Shown: positions 23,601-34,500 of the stretch, piece after piece
Position numbering within the stretch: the stretch's first letter is position 1
Layout: each line of letters starts with the position of its first letter
Source: Synchiropus splendidus
Taxonomy: Eukaryota; Chordata; Actinopteri; Syngnathiformes; Callionymidae
Assembly (NCBI RefSeq): GCF_027744825.2
Contig: NC_071340.1
Coordinates: 9,005,501 to 9,069,500, forward strand
DNA length: 64,000 bases
Direction: 5' to 3'
The notes under the pieces: model-generated
Seen by the model: only the letters and a program-made list of their open reading frames with translations
Databases searched by the model: none
What the model was told of the DNA's origin: nothing
Program-made: the position numbers and the translations under genes

Positions 23601-25882
23601 TCATGCTGCATATTTATGCTTTGTTTCAGGACCCCCTCAGGGACATGATATGGACTCCTCGGTTCGTGGGTTCGACGTCCTGATCTGGCCAGACGTTCCG
23701 ACATGGTAGATGGCAAAAAAGGTTTTCTGCTGTAATGTTGCTTTAAATTCCATGAAAGACTTATGAGTAATTTTGTGACAAGAAGAGGTGTGCAAGCTCT
23801 TGTCCCCAAGCTCCTGCTGATGTCACAAGTCCTTGAGGGCTAAGTTAAAACAAGGTCCCGTCTCTTTGAGGGCCAGGTTTTAAGCCTGCGAAAGTCAAAC
23901 AGACTGCTCCATTATAAATGAGCAGCATTTTCTAAAAAACCCTGGCCATCTGGCAGGTGACAGAGATTGCATGATCTGCGCTCGCGTGTTTTACTTCCAA
24001 TGACCTGTGACAGATGACACGTTATGGTCAGAGTGACGCTTCAGCAGGCCCAGAAAACAGCCAAAGGAAAGGTGGCGCGTTGCGAGCAAAGCTGTGGCAG
24101 CCCGGGCCTGATGCTATCAGATCAGCAGGTGGTGCCACTTCAAAGCTGCTTAGATGGCGGATCCGGCTTTTGTGAGCAACGACTTGCCTCGATATGAATC
24201 AGTAACAATGCTGACATCAAAGTAACGTCGAATGCAAACTTGAAGAAAACTCTTATCATCTTTTCACATATACGGGCGCTCATGATTTAGCAGACATCTA
24301 TCCCTCGATGACTCAGATGAGAATTCGCCGATTCTTCCTTTACATCCAATGAGAGCAATTAGCGTGCCGTTTGAATGGTCCCACTTAATTTTAATGTGCT
24401 GCTGAATGGCTCTGGTGCGCTATTTTATTTTCCACAGTCACTTAAATGGCGATTTTCAACACTTGGCTGGGAGGCACCTTCTGAATGACACAGCCTCTTA
24501 ATTCACTCTGGTCTTTTCGGCAGTGTTCAATCTATGGTAAATGTAAGAGATGTCTCACTCCCCCTGTGGTTAGCAGTGGCAACTACGTTGGCCAAGTTGC
24601 CGCAGCATCACCCAGAGGGACAGTTATCTTCATCTTAACTTCCAGACCTGAAACAGAAGCTATGTATCAATTCAAAAATATCAATAAAAATGATTCCCAA
24701 TACATTACTGACAGACATGGGACTGACTTGGAAAAAAAGTCACTTTTGAGCTAAACTTATGGCCTGCACAAATCCATGTGGTGTTATGCAACCATGAACC
24801 AGGGGCAGTGAACTAGCTAACTCTCTTATAGATACAGACATAAGCAATTGAATGTAACTCTTTTTCAGTGTGCAGATTTTAGGACAGGAATGATGTGTCC
24901 TTCTGTTGAGGAGAGTTGCCAAATATTCCAAGAGTCATGTGCTTACAATTTAAATGAAAGCCTTGCTTTGCTACATTCCTGTCTCTTGGGCCTAGTGATA
25001 GAAAACACAGCCATATGTTAATCTGGGTTATGGCTCTCTAATCTGCCTCACATATGGTTGTCTGTCAGATAATCTGGCCTCTGCTTATGGCTCTGTTCAT
25101 CATTGCTTTACCTGAGGAAAAAGAAGGCAAGACCTTGCCTCCACATATTGCCATTTCTACGAATGCCGAGTGTCACACTCTGGTCTTGGCCTGCGAGCTG
25201 CTGTAGCAGAAGCCATACAAGTCAGTGACGAATCCTCCAAAATTCCTCCATATGGAACTCCAGAAAGACACCAAGCTGAAACCATCTGTTTCCGGTCCCA
25301 GTATCATCATCGCCTGCAAATTTCACTGAAATACATCTTTAACTTTTTGAGTTATTTTCTGCTCAATGACAGAAAAAAAACGTCACAAAACTCAATTGGT
25401 GCAGGTGAAAACCAACAAAATCTCTCAACAATAATCAGTTATTTACAACTCCATAACCGGTCGTGAAGCTTTTCTTCCTGTCCGCCTGCAATTTGTTAGA
25501 TCAAGCTACGTATCTCAAACTAATGTATGAAAGCCATTCTCAAAATGCCTGTCAAAAAGTTTCACTTAGAAGAGGAACACTGGATGAAAAGGCCCTGACA
25601 GATCTGCTGCCCTCATTTGTACGACATTATGGACGAGTCAGCTGCCAATAATGAATCTCCTTTATATCATACATAATGGAGATTCAGCGCTTGGTGTGGT
25701 TGTTCGGTGGAATTGTGCCCTTTCTGAAAGACGGACGTTTATACTGCAATGGGGTTTTTTTGTCGTCATAGATCTGTAATAGATGATGTTACGTCATGGA
25801 CTGGCCAATGAGTTTCCCACGTACTTGTGTGGCAGCAGTGAGAGAGACAAATGACAAGCAACATAGACTTAAGGAAGCTTGT

Positions 25883-25902
25883 GCACACACACACACACAC
25901 AC
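25883..25902. repeat. short CA microsatellite
   Basis: About ten CA units following GTG, in otherwise unremarkable sequence. Confidence 0.9.
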
Positions 25903-26649
25903 CGTTTTTGCTTCCTTTTCTGTCATTAATTGAAATATATTTTGAGCGAACCCTTAATTTCCCAAGGCATCGTGGCTCGGCTGCATCATCAATCATCCTA
26001 TGGTGAAAAACGTTCATTTGAATCGCTATAACGTCTGGGGGTTCCCTCACACGCTCACCGTGGGATGATTATCGCAGGGTCTCAAGTGGTGTCCTTGGTC
26101 ATTTATAAATATGAGGATGACATTTATTCAGATGCCTAAATGTCATCATAATTATTTTTGAAACAGTTTATGAGACGCGCAGCTATTTACGTGAGCAGGG
26201 TAAAGAACAGGAAAATGAAGCGGATATTTTCTAGAGAAGGGGTGAGGAAGCTTCATGAAACAGTGTCCTCAATAGGTGGAAATTTCGATCTAAAAATAAT
26301 GTAAGGTTTCATACCAAAGCCAAAGATCAGTGCCGTCCAGTGGAGTCTGAAAAGGACAACACAACAAAATGCTCTTTGCCGAATTGGCCCCTGATACCCG
26401 AATACAATTGGTTTTGAAAGGGTGTCAATAAAGGAAAGGCAACAGAAACAAGACAAGTGCGATCTGACACGTGCAATATATGTCGCACAGTTTTTCTGGG
26501 AACACATAGGTTTACACAATTGTCAACTACTAACCCCCAATTTCCAGCTGCAGCTAGTGTCCTCATTTTCAGTGTCCACTAGATAGCACTCACTGCTGTA
26601 AAAGATTTGGATTTGAACAACCACTTCAATGAAACCTCACAAGTTATGA

Positions 26650-26687
26650 TGGGCTACTGAAACTTTTCAAAAAGTTTCAGTAGCCCA
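26650..26687. repeat. near-perfect 38-bp palindrome
   Basis: TGGGCTACTGAAACTTTT (26650-26667) and AAAAGTTTCAGTAGCCCA (26670-26687) are exact inverses separated by only CA. Directly downstream, CACTTGGAG is repeated twice in tandem (26686-26706). No gene is adjacent. Confidence 0.9.
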
Positions 26688-27256
26688 CTTGGAGTTTTCA
26701 CTTGGAGTGGAGTGCAGAGTCGCCGAGCGGTGGTTCTCCACGCGGTCACGTGAGAATTGTCAATTGTGTAGTACAGCTGTATAGAAAGCAGATGCTTGCC
26801 CATCGCTTTCAGTTTTAGCCGAGGCTCCTTCTTTTCTCACATTGTCTTTATAATGTTTGTGACGGGTGTTATATGGAATGCGCCTCCAAAATGAATGTCT
26901 CCTCATCCAACCTGTCAACTTGTCAAGAAAAAAGAGCTCCGTCGTCACACTCCTCCCGCCGTTTTGGACGTAATGTTTTCATTGCTCTTTAACTATATAA
27001 TGTGACTAATGTCAGCTCACAGTATTTTATTTTGAAAATTTCTCAGATTCATTTCACTTTTCACATGCTGATTTCCTTTCTGTTCGTCATCTCAACTAGA
27101 TGCCACGCCGTGCGTCACTCTGCAAGAAATAGTATCCTTGCCGATTTGAAGCGTGTAGCGTGCAGTATTGACAGATTGAAAACAATTCATTGTTTTTCAA
27201 AAACTACGCTGCAGCAACGCAGCAGTTGCAGTTACACTCCCTCATTTATTGACTGT

Positions 27257-27300
27257 TTTCAAGTGGACTTTTTGCGTCCACGACTGATACGGAAGTCATA
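27257..27300 (+). repeat. 55-bp dispersed repeat, copy 2
   Basis: CAAGTGGACTTTTTGCGTCC then CGACTGAT-CGGAAGTCA. It abuts the DNA element that starts at about 27303. Confidence 0.45.
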
Positions 27301-27302
27301 CG

Positions 27303-27887
27303 TATACTGTATTTTCCAGCCTATAAGCCGCAACTTTTTTCTCACGGTCTGAACATTGCAGCTTGTACAATGATACAGCTAATATATGGATTTTTACAAG
27401 GGATGCTCCAATAGATCGGCCACCGATTATGAAAGGCTGATCTCGGCGTGATCGTTGAATGTCGCTCCTCCCTTTCTCCCCGCCAACTCGCCGCTCGCTT
27501 GGCAACGGTATGTCTACTGTGGAGGTTTTTTCCAGTCTGTCCTGTAAAGTTTGCATCCTGCAGCACGCGCACGTTAAAAGGCGTCAACGCCACAAATTCA
27601 ATACGGTACTTAAAACACCAGCACTTGACGGAGCACAGAGAGTTTTCTGTGCTGATGAAGGTGAAACATATTGCCCAAGAAATAATCATTCATTTCATCC
27701 AATCAGGTTGTTTCATGAGTCAGTCTCCATGCCGGACCAGGTTTTCAAAACTAGAACTAGAGGATTGCGACAAGTGATCCTCATGCATTTTCTGACGGTA
27801 ACAGTCCTCCCGAAAAGAAAAAGATCTATTTTCCTTCTTAGAATTCGTGGGTGCGGCTAATATACCGGTGCACTCCATAGTTCATTG
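27303..27887 (+). mobile_element. degenerate DNA element with TATAAGCCGC ends, split by a hAT fragment
   Basis: The left part TACTGTATTTTCCAGCCTATAAGCCGC at 27304-27330, and the right part ending GTGCGGCTAATATACCGGTGCACTCC (27851-27876), are the two ends of a fish/animal repeat whose intact form begins with TATTTTCC-GGACTATAAG and ends with its inverse. Between them, from about 27398, sits unrelated hAT sequence, so the element was interrupted or is a composite. The right terminus has decayed past CCATAG. No transposase is seen. The superfamily is not assigned. Confidence 0.55.
27398..27640 (+). pseudogene. hAT transposase N-terminal (BED finger) fragment
   Basis: Starts with a CAAGGGATGCTCCAATAGAT-type hAT end and GGCCACCGATTATG. 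An ATG at 27510 opens MSTVEVFSSLSCKVCILQ, followed by HVKRRQRHKFNTVLKTPA. The CxxC pair and the KFNT-LK motif fit the BED zinc finger at the N terminus of hAT transposases, whose family form is close to CKIC-AKVKRGG-KFNTTNLIKHL. The His half of the finger and the whole catalytic and dimerisation region are missing. The open frame runs on to 27860 only by chance. A related, more decayed piece lies at 1780-2065. Confidence 0.68.
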
Positions 27888-27924
27888 CATTTCAGACATA
27901 AACTTGAAAATAGCTGCATGGTAC

Positions 27925-28036
27925 CTTAGGAGAGAGGATGTGTTGTCCAAGGACAGGAAAGTATGGGTCTCCTTGTGCCAGCTGCTGCCCCCGCGACATG
28001 CCCATTGGTCAGCAGGGGAAATGGGTGGATGGAATA
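27925..28036 (+). pseudogene. LINE 3' tail remnant
   Basis: The translated segment DRKVWVSLCQLLPPR parallels DREVWASLLRMLPPR of the LINE remnant at 19.5-20.2 kb. The DNA continues through GCTGCTGCCCCCGCGACATG into GAAATGGGTGGATGG, the kind of tail these LINEs carry. It is 5'-truncated to about 110 bp and strongly mutated. Confidence 0.6.
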
Positions 28037-30622
28037 ATGTGAGGCACTTGAAGAATTCCTGCTGTATGAAAATATTCAAGCCCATTGTAAAGACTGAACT
28101 GAATCCATAGTTATTGGAACAGAAGAACATTCCCTTTGTATGTACAAATGCTCTTCAATGTCAGCTATCACCAACCATCACAGAAGAGTCAAGAGACTAT
28201 TTGCACAATTAAATTTTCATTAACACGTGGTAATTGATTTATGAATAATGTCGACACAGATTAAACCGCCTAATGAGATGCTATCTGTGACATGACCTCA
28301 GCAAGTGTTGAACAATCAGGAGGAACATTGTGTCATGAACAATAACAGCCCGCTTGCACAACAGCCACCAGGGTGAGAACCGATAACCTTCCTGCGGCAA
28401 TTGAAAGCAGACGATGAGCTGAGCGCTCCAAACCCTGCTTCTGATTTCCAGCAAGTCACAGATGCTTTTAATGAACATCCACGGCAGAGAGTCAACAATA
28501 CAGGAGTCACTCAGTTAAGACTCACATTTCCATTGATGATAAGGAGCCTGCGCCGAGGATTATCCTTTTAGGATATTAGGCAACAGAAATCCAGCTAATG
28601 TACTAAAATGGAACAGGAAAGTGGAGAAAGGAAAGATCTTTACAGGTGTAACAAGATACAGGCTGATAATCCGCTTTTAACAAGATGAGTGATCATGGCG
28701 TTTTGTCAGTAGGCTGGAGCAGCACACTCAATGTCGGCGATTGAGCCCCCTCGTGAGCTCCGGGGCTCTTTGTAACGCAGGTCTGGATCTTCATTTGTTT
28801 GCCATGTCTTGCACAAGACAGCATGCTCGCTGTGGGAGACAGATGAGGTGCAGAGGGTGGAGAGGGGTTTAGCCCGGGCTGGGAGGAGGGAGGTGGGGGA
28901 GGCAGCTGATGGTTGGTCCCCTCTCATTGCCTAACCAAAATAGTGGTGTGTTTTGGGTTGTCACGATGTATAATTTGTGTGTGAAAGAAAATAGAAATAC
29001 GTGAAGAACATAGAGCTAAATAATTTGTCACATTTGTAAGAAATCCTAGTCACACTAATACAACTAATATCACGATAAATAAACTACTTATTCCTGTGTG
29101 TACAAGCAGCATATTAGTTGGTTTAGCATCTTGTTAAGCCTGGCTACATTTTACCTGGAAGTTGTCACGTAAAGTGACTATCTGAAAGCGAGACAATGAC
29201 AAAGGCAGAGACGAAAACTTCACAAACTAACTTCACTTCAGTCGCTAAATTCCAAGCTCCCATTGACTACTTGTCTTCTCTGCTGAAGGAGGAACGCAGA
29301 CTATTTGATTCAAGGAAAACATGGGCACACATTTCACATAAATGTTGGATGAAGGAGGAAGAAGGGGTGAGGGGATTGGAAAGGTTTTTTTTTTTCTTTA
29401 ATGGCAAATGCAATACAATTCTTGTCCACACTTTCATGAGAGTGTGATTACAGACAAATCGAACAATATTTATGACAATGCACGGTGAAATTTTAGTCAT
29501 ATTTTTAGCTGCATCATTTTGCTTTTCACTTGTAGAGAAAAACTCTTTATGTATATATACAGTAATATACTGTAATGTAATGTAGAGTAATGCTCATGTT
29601 TAGCTGATACAGTGTTGCCTTCACAACCACCATACAACAATTTTGCAATATTCATTTTGGTTCTCAGTTCAGTGATAATTCCTAGGATTCTACACAGTTA
29701 TGATTTTGAGGACTTTAAATTGACTGGATATAGAACGCTGTGCGGTAGATGCTGTTTTAGTTTGTCTCCTTGCAGACAACAGGATAAAACATTGTATATT
29801 CAAGGCGCATAACTGAAATTTCATGTCAGTCTTCAGACCGACTGCCTTCCAGTGAAATGAGATTGATGTCTTAACCCGTGTAAAAGCTCCTCTTGAGAAA
29901 CTCATCAAAAATAGATTTTAAAAGCCTTGAAAGATTTTGCGCTGCCTCAAAACAACTCTGCTTGCAGAATAGCTACATTTCTAAAAGGTGCATTATTTGG
30001 GAGGAGAAATGTGTGGAGTAGGAGAAGTCTCAGGAGAATTATAGACTCTCGTTCCAATACATTCACACTGCTGTTGTTCTGTGAGTGGGGAATAGCACAT
30101 CAGACCAAAAATGGTGTTGACGTCGTGCTGAAAGGTCGATTCACACTGTCACTCACACGCCGTCTCACACTCACTGCCGGAAAGTCACGCCAATTTTGTG
30201 ATCGTCTTATTTCCAGGATCCAATTTTCAAGTATGAAAGAAATGGAGTGTCCATTGCCACTGTTTTCAGGAGAGTTAAATAAATGGCTGATGCCATTTGC
30301 CGTGTTACAATCCTTTTATGTTGATGGATCTGGATTACGAGGGAATCTATCAGGTGACTGTACAGATCAATGAATCCAAGTGCATCTGTTTGACTAGTCC
30401 CATCTGGCCCTTGTAAAAGGAAGTGATTTATTTTAGTGATTCATGCAACTTCACAATGTTTGATCCATACTTGAGTCTAAATACAACGAAATATGTATTT
30501 GCAAAGGTTGGTTTGTGCTACACATTATTTCTGTAATGTGTATAGTATACGTATTAAAACCTTATCAAGTAAGAAGTTTTGGGAACGTCTGCATTTCACC
30601 GTCTGTTATTACGGGACAAGGA
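28037..30622. other. gene-free stretch
   Basis: No gene is recognised. The longest open frame (29927-30373, 148 codons) has no recognisable motif. GGATTATCC followed by TTTTAGGATATTAGG lies at about 28557-28580, a possible paired-type homeodomain site. A T11 run lies at 29385. Confidence 0.3.
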
Positions 30623-30670
30623 ACCTAACTGCAGACAAGATGGCCGACCTCATCTTGTCTGCAGTTAGGT
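30623..30670. repeat. perfect hairpin, 20-bp arms and 8-nt loop
   Basis: ACCTAACTGCAGACAAGATG (30623-30642) is followed by loop GCCGACCT and then CATCTTGTCTGCAGTTAGGT (30651-30670), an exact inverse with no mismatch. The left arm and loop contain AAGATGGCCGAC, close to a YY1 core. No T-run follows that would suggest RNA polymerase III termination. Origin and role are unknown. Confidence 0.92.
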
Positions 30671-30866
30671 CCAGCTCCTCCACCCGTCTCCTCGGTAACT
30701 TAAACGCAGTCAGTATGACATCATCAACATTTTTGCATATTGACGGCTCCACGCAGCAAGTTTAAGTGAGAAATACAGAGCGACAAAGGTTAAGAAAATA
30801 ACGTTTTCATTTATGTAAATTGAGAATCATGACATGATGTTTGCACTTTTCAATGCATCGAAGAAT

Positions 30867-31547
30867 TTAAATGTTGAATACTTGCCAAATGTAATATTCT
30901 AGCATGCTTTTCCAGCAGAACTTGCAAGAAGAATACAAACAGATTTTGCACGTTATTTTGCCAGAATAAAAAGAAGTTAAATTCACCTTTTGGACGTTGT
31001 TTTTGATGTAATGCAAACCGGAGGTAAGAATGCAGACCTTAATCACTGTGGGCAGTTTTATTCTTTTGTAGAGCGAGAACAGAAAATAGTGTGACAACAT
31101 ATGCCTGGTTGATGTTTTTATCTTGCAGCTTGTAATGAAGATCCTGCAGGAAGAAAATGCTTCAAGGTTCCAAGGCAAAAAAAAAAAATGATGGCCAATG
31201 GATGCCTCTACTGAGCCCGACTGCACCACAATGCTGGACCTTTTTCCACAGAAATGTTGAATAAAGCTATGAATAAAGTGACCTCCAGCTGTATTTATTG
31301 CGAGCCAACAGTCGGTTATGAAAATGCAAGTGTTCTCAGTAGATTTTACTTTGGTAACAAGAAAGTATTGTATTAAAAAAAATAAAAATAAGGTCCAATA
31401 TTGGCTTCTGGTATTGCTGCGTGCTATTGAGCTCCAGCTCGTGTACTTTCGGCTTGGACGATCCGGTGTAGAGGAATGAGGTTGACTATCTAGGTCATTT
31501 TTGTGGTGCTCTGAATTCCATCTGGATATGAGGAGATATTGAAGCAT
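30867..31547 (-). other. unexplained 226-codon open frame
   Basis: This is the longest open frame in the window, running minus strand from ATG at 31547 to a stop at 30867. The product would be rich in Ser, Phe, Ile, Lys and His, with no signal peptide, clear domain, zinc-finger spacing or coiled coil that I recognise. No similarity to LINE or transposase proteins is apparent. In AT-rich sequence a frame this long is rarely due to chance, but a poly-T run (T12 at about 31187-31176 on the minus strand, coding Phe) and absence of any recognisable exon borders argue against a normal gene. It may be a decayed repeat or a chance frame. Confidence 0.18.
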
Positions 31548-34500
31548 TCATCATTGTTTAGTCATCGGAATAAATAAATACATACATCATGAAATTGCAA
31601 TTATTTAAAATATGACATGCAAATTCTTAAATCATAAAAATTGTTTTTTAGAATTTGAGCGGGATGATCCCCTTGTTAGAGGTATGCGATTTAGTTTGTT
31701 TTCCGAACCTCTGCGATTCTCTGTACGCATCAATAGCACAGTAATCCAGTTCTCAGGGTGCTTTGAATCATTTCCCTAATGATCTTGTTCCATTATATTA
31801 CCTGAAAAGTGTGCGACAAAAACAACCCATTGATTAAAAACCACTGATCCACGCCGATGGTTTACACGTCAACTGTTCTATTAGCAGCGTTGCAGACCTC
31901 TGAATCACCTTTGCAGGTTTTGCTGGTGATTCAGTGGAACAGCTATTCGGCCTGAATATCAGGCAGCACATCTCCCATTACTATAGCGGCCGAAATGTCA
32001 ATGGCTAATTACAAATGGTTGCCATACTGCGTTTCCCAAGGTCCCAGCTAATTGGCTATTTAGACCGGTGGAAATGGCACTGCCCTGAGGCCGGTCACTC
32101 CTGGACCCGGGAATGAGGGGCCTTGCTTCTCTTATCGAGAGGATGGATTTATCAGCCAAGCGCACGGAGACAACAAGCTAATAGGTTTGAAGAGGAGACG
32201 AGTCTGTCATGTCTTTCAAGGTCACATACCAAAACACTTGAAGTACAAGGCTCTGGTGCCTGACATCAGCCATTATTGCCACCAGAACCACTTGTGAGTG
32301 ACTGGTCTACGTATCTGCTGTTCAGGCCGACAAACCCAGAACAGGCAGTGGCTTCTGTCAGGGCTAAACATGGGCAGACTTATCCGTGTTTCCTCCGTGT
32401 TGGCTCCCAAGTCGAGCTTCACTGAAAAACAGGAAGCCTTGCATAGTCCAAATGACCGCAGGATTCTCAAAGGATCATGGATGAATAACACTCATCATGT
32501 CTTGTAATGTGTTGTAAAAACTTTAGGTTTTGCTGTCATGAACAACACATCCTCACTGCCATGGCGTCATAGTGGACTTTTGCCTTCTGTGTGGATGCCA
32601 AAGTCAGCCTACTGTGATGCATGTTGACGCGACAGGCTTTCAATTGAAGCACATGTCCCGCCTTCCTGCTGGCTTATCTTGACACCCCCATGCTTTGCGC
32701 AATGCTCCTTGCAATCCACACCCCTGCCTGGAACGCCACACACGAAGGAAAGGAAAATATCTTTCATTCCATTAAAACACCTGAGCATCCATATGCAACG
32801 TGGAAAGCTGCCTTTGTCGTCAGCATAGCACTCACTTTGCCAAAGTCAATTTACAGCATCATGCGAGGTGGGAGTGAGGATGGGTTGTCATGATACATGA
32901 CTATAACTGCTATTTGTGTCAAGGCTACATGTTGATTAGTACTTGTACCTGTGAATTTACTTCGGAATAATACTGAATTTAAAGGTACACTTACCATCAA
33001 CAGGAAACTGCGTAGCAGTTTGTGTAAAATGATATAAATGTTAATAACATAATGATATAAATTCATTCATTTACTCCACTATAGAGTGGCTGGGGGATGG
33101 AGCATGCCTCAACTTTTTGGGTTGAGCGGCGGAATATACTCCAAGACGGTGACCAGACAAACAAACATTCATCCACACACTGCCATAGCCTATTCTTTTT
33201 GTTTTGTTGACTGATTTTTCAGAGGTTGGAGTGAACGGCAGGTGGCAAATCGATGATCAAGCCTGGGCGCTTGAAATGGATGAGCATCCTTGAATGCATT
33301 GCCTAGTAGCGGGCGCTCACTCCTCCATGTTCTTGTGATCTATCTCTTGGAATCTATACTGTGAACTCACCTGGCGTTGCCCGTGTGCTTAGTTGAGTTG
33401 TGGCTTTTTGTTCTCTTTATTTAGTGCCACCCCTGTGTAAGCCTGCAGTCATTATTACACAGACATTGACTGACAATGTAGGGTCTTAAATTCTGAATAC
33501 AGTCACTGAAATAGTCAGAATATCATGTACAGTATCTGTTGCCAGTTTACGTCTTGGAGGCTGCTGCTTTGTTAGAGCCACCATTGTCACTCGGGACTCA
33601 CAACGTAAGACACTCAGGTTTACCTCTTTCAGCACAAACATAGATCATCGTACTTTCTTCAGAGTCACTTCCATGGTTTTGGGGGTTTACTGATGACCTG
33701 TTGATGTATAGAGTCCCCGCTTTCCAGATAACAGCCTGTCAACCATCTGAGAAGACACCAGGACCAAATTCCACACACTTGCTTCAGACTGCACTGGAAC
33801 CTACAACCTCCGCAAAAGCTGGATTACCACACAAACAAGGCTGCTATCTAGTCACCAAACTATGTATATAACCAACTATAACTAACTCTAACTCTTACAA
33901 CACAGCGCATGCTGCATATGTGCACCAATGTGTCGACATTAGTCGGTTGAATATATTATAATTGTAGTGAAGATGTGGCTCACACTTGAGGACAGAGTAA
34001 TTTAATAACAACTGAGTCAACTAAATTCTAAAACACAATGGCTCCACAATCTTGACAGTTTCTCCTCTTGGCTTGATGTGACGGAATCGAATCTGTGTTC
34101 ATTGTTATGGATTTTAAGCTGTAACACAGTAGAAAACCAATTTGGCTGTAATTAAATGAGCTGAGCCGAATCCATGGAGCTGTTCTTTTCCACAGCTATT
34201 ATGGCGCTAAATTACTACATTTCTAATATGAAATCAACTATTTTTGGGGAATAAATGTATAAAAACAGATTACGACAAGAGGAGAATTACAATACAATAT
34301 TATTTATTAAAAAAAAATCACTGAAAAACCATGACAGATATCGATTGTTGTTTCATTCATAATCCCACAAATGGATGTGATTTATTCTTAAAAACAATTG
34401 TTGAGGGTGTCAAGACAATTAGCGATTGTGTGTGTGTCAGTGTTTTTGTAAGTTGTCGCACATCAATGGCTTCCACAGCTAAAATAAATGAAGACTTCTA

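Larger units (their letters stand above)
20236..27256. other. gene-free stretch
   Basis: No gene is recognised. Features listed separately are an AP-1 motif cluster (20487-20605), a CA microsatellite (25883-25902) and a palindrome (26650-26687). A purine-rich GA tract lies at about 22318-22382. Segments at 22905-23110 (many short AACAAGAAA and GGAACAAAGGACAGGAAATA-type units) resemble the minus strand of a T-rich fish repeat, but I cannot define its bounds. The block at 24290-24440 has several ATTA and AATTAG motifs and no low complexity. Confidence 0.3.

Noticed and set aside
23668..23680. GGTTCGACGTCC resembling a tRNA B box
   Set aside because: One position differs from the consensus, and no A box or acceptor stem lies upstream.
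29927..30373. 148-codon plus-strand open frame
   Set aside because: A frame of this length is plausible by chance in 64 kb. There are no motifs and no splice sites.
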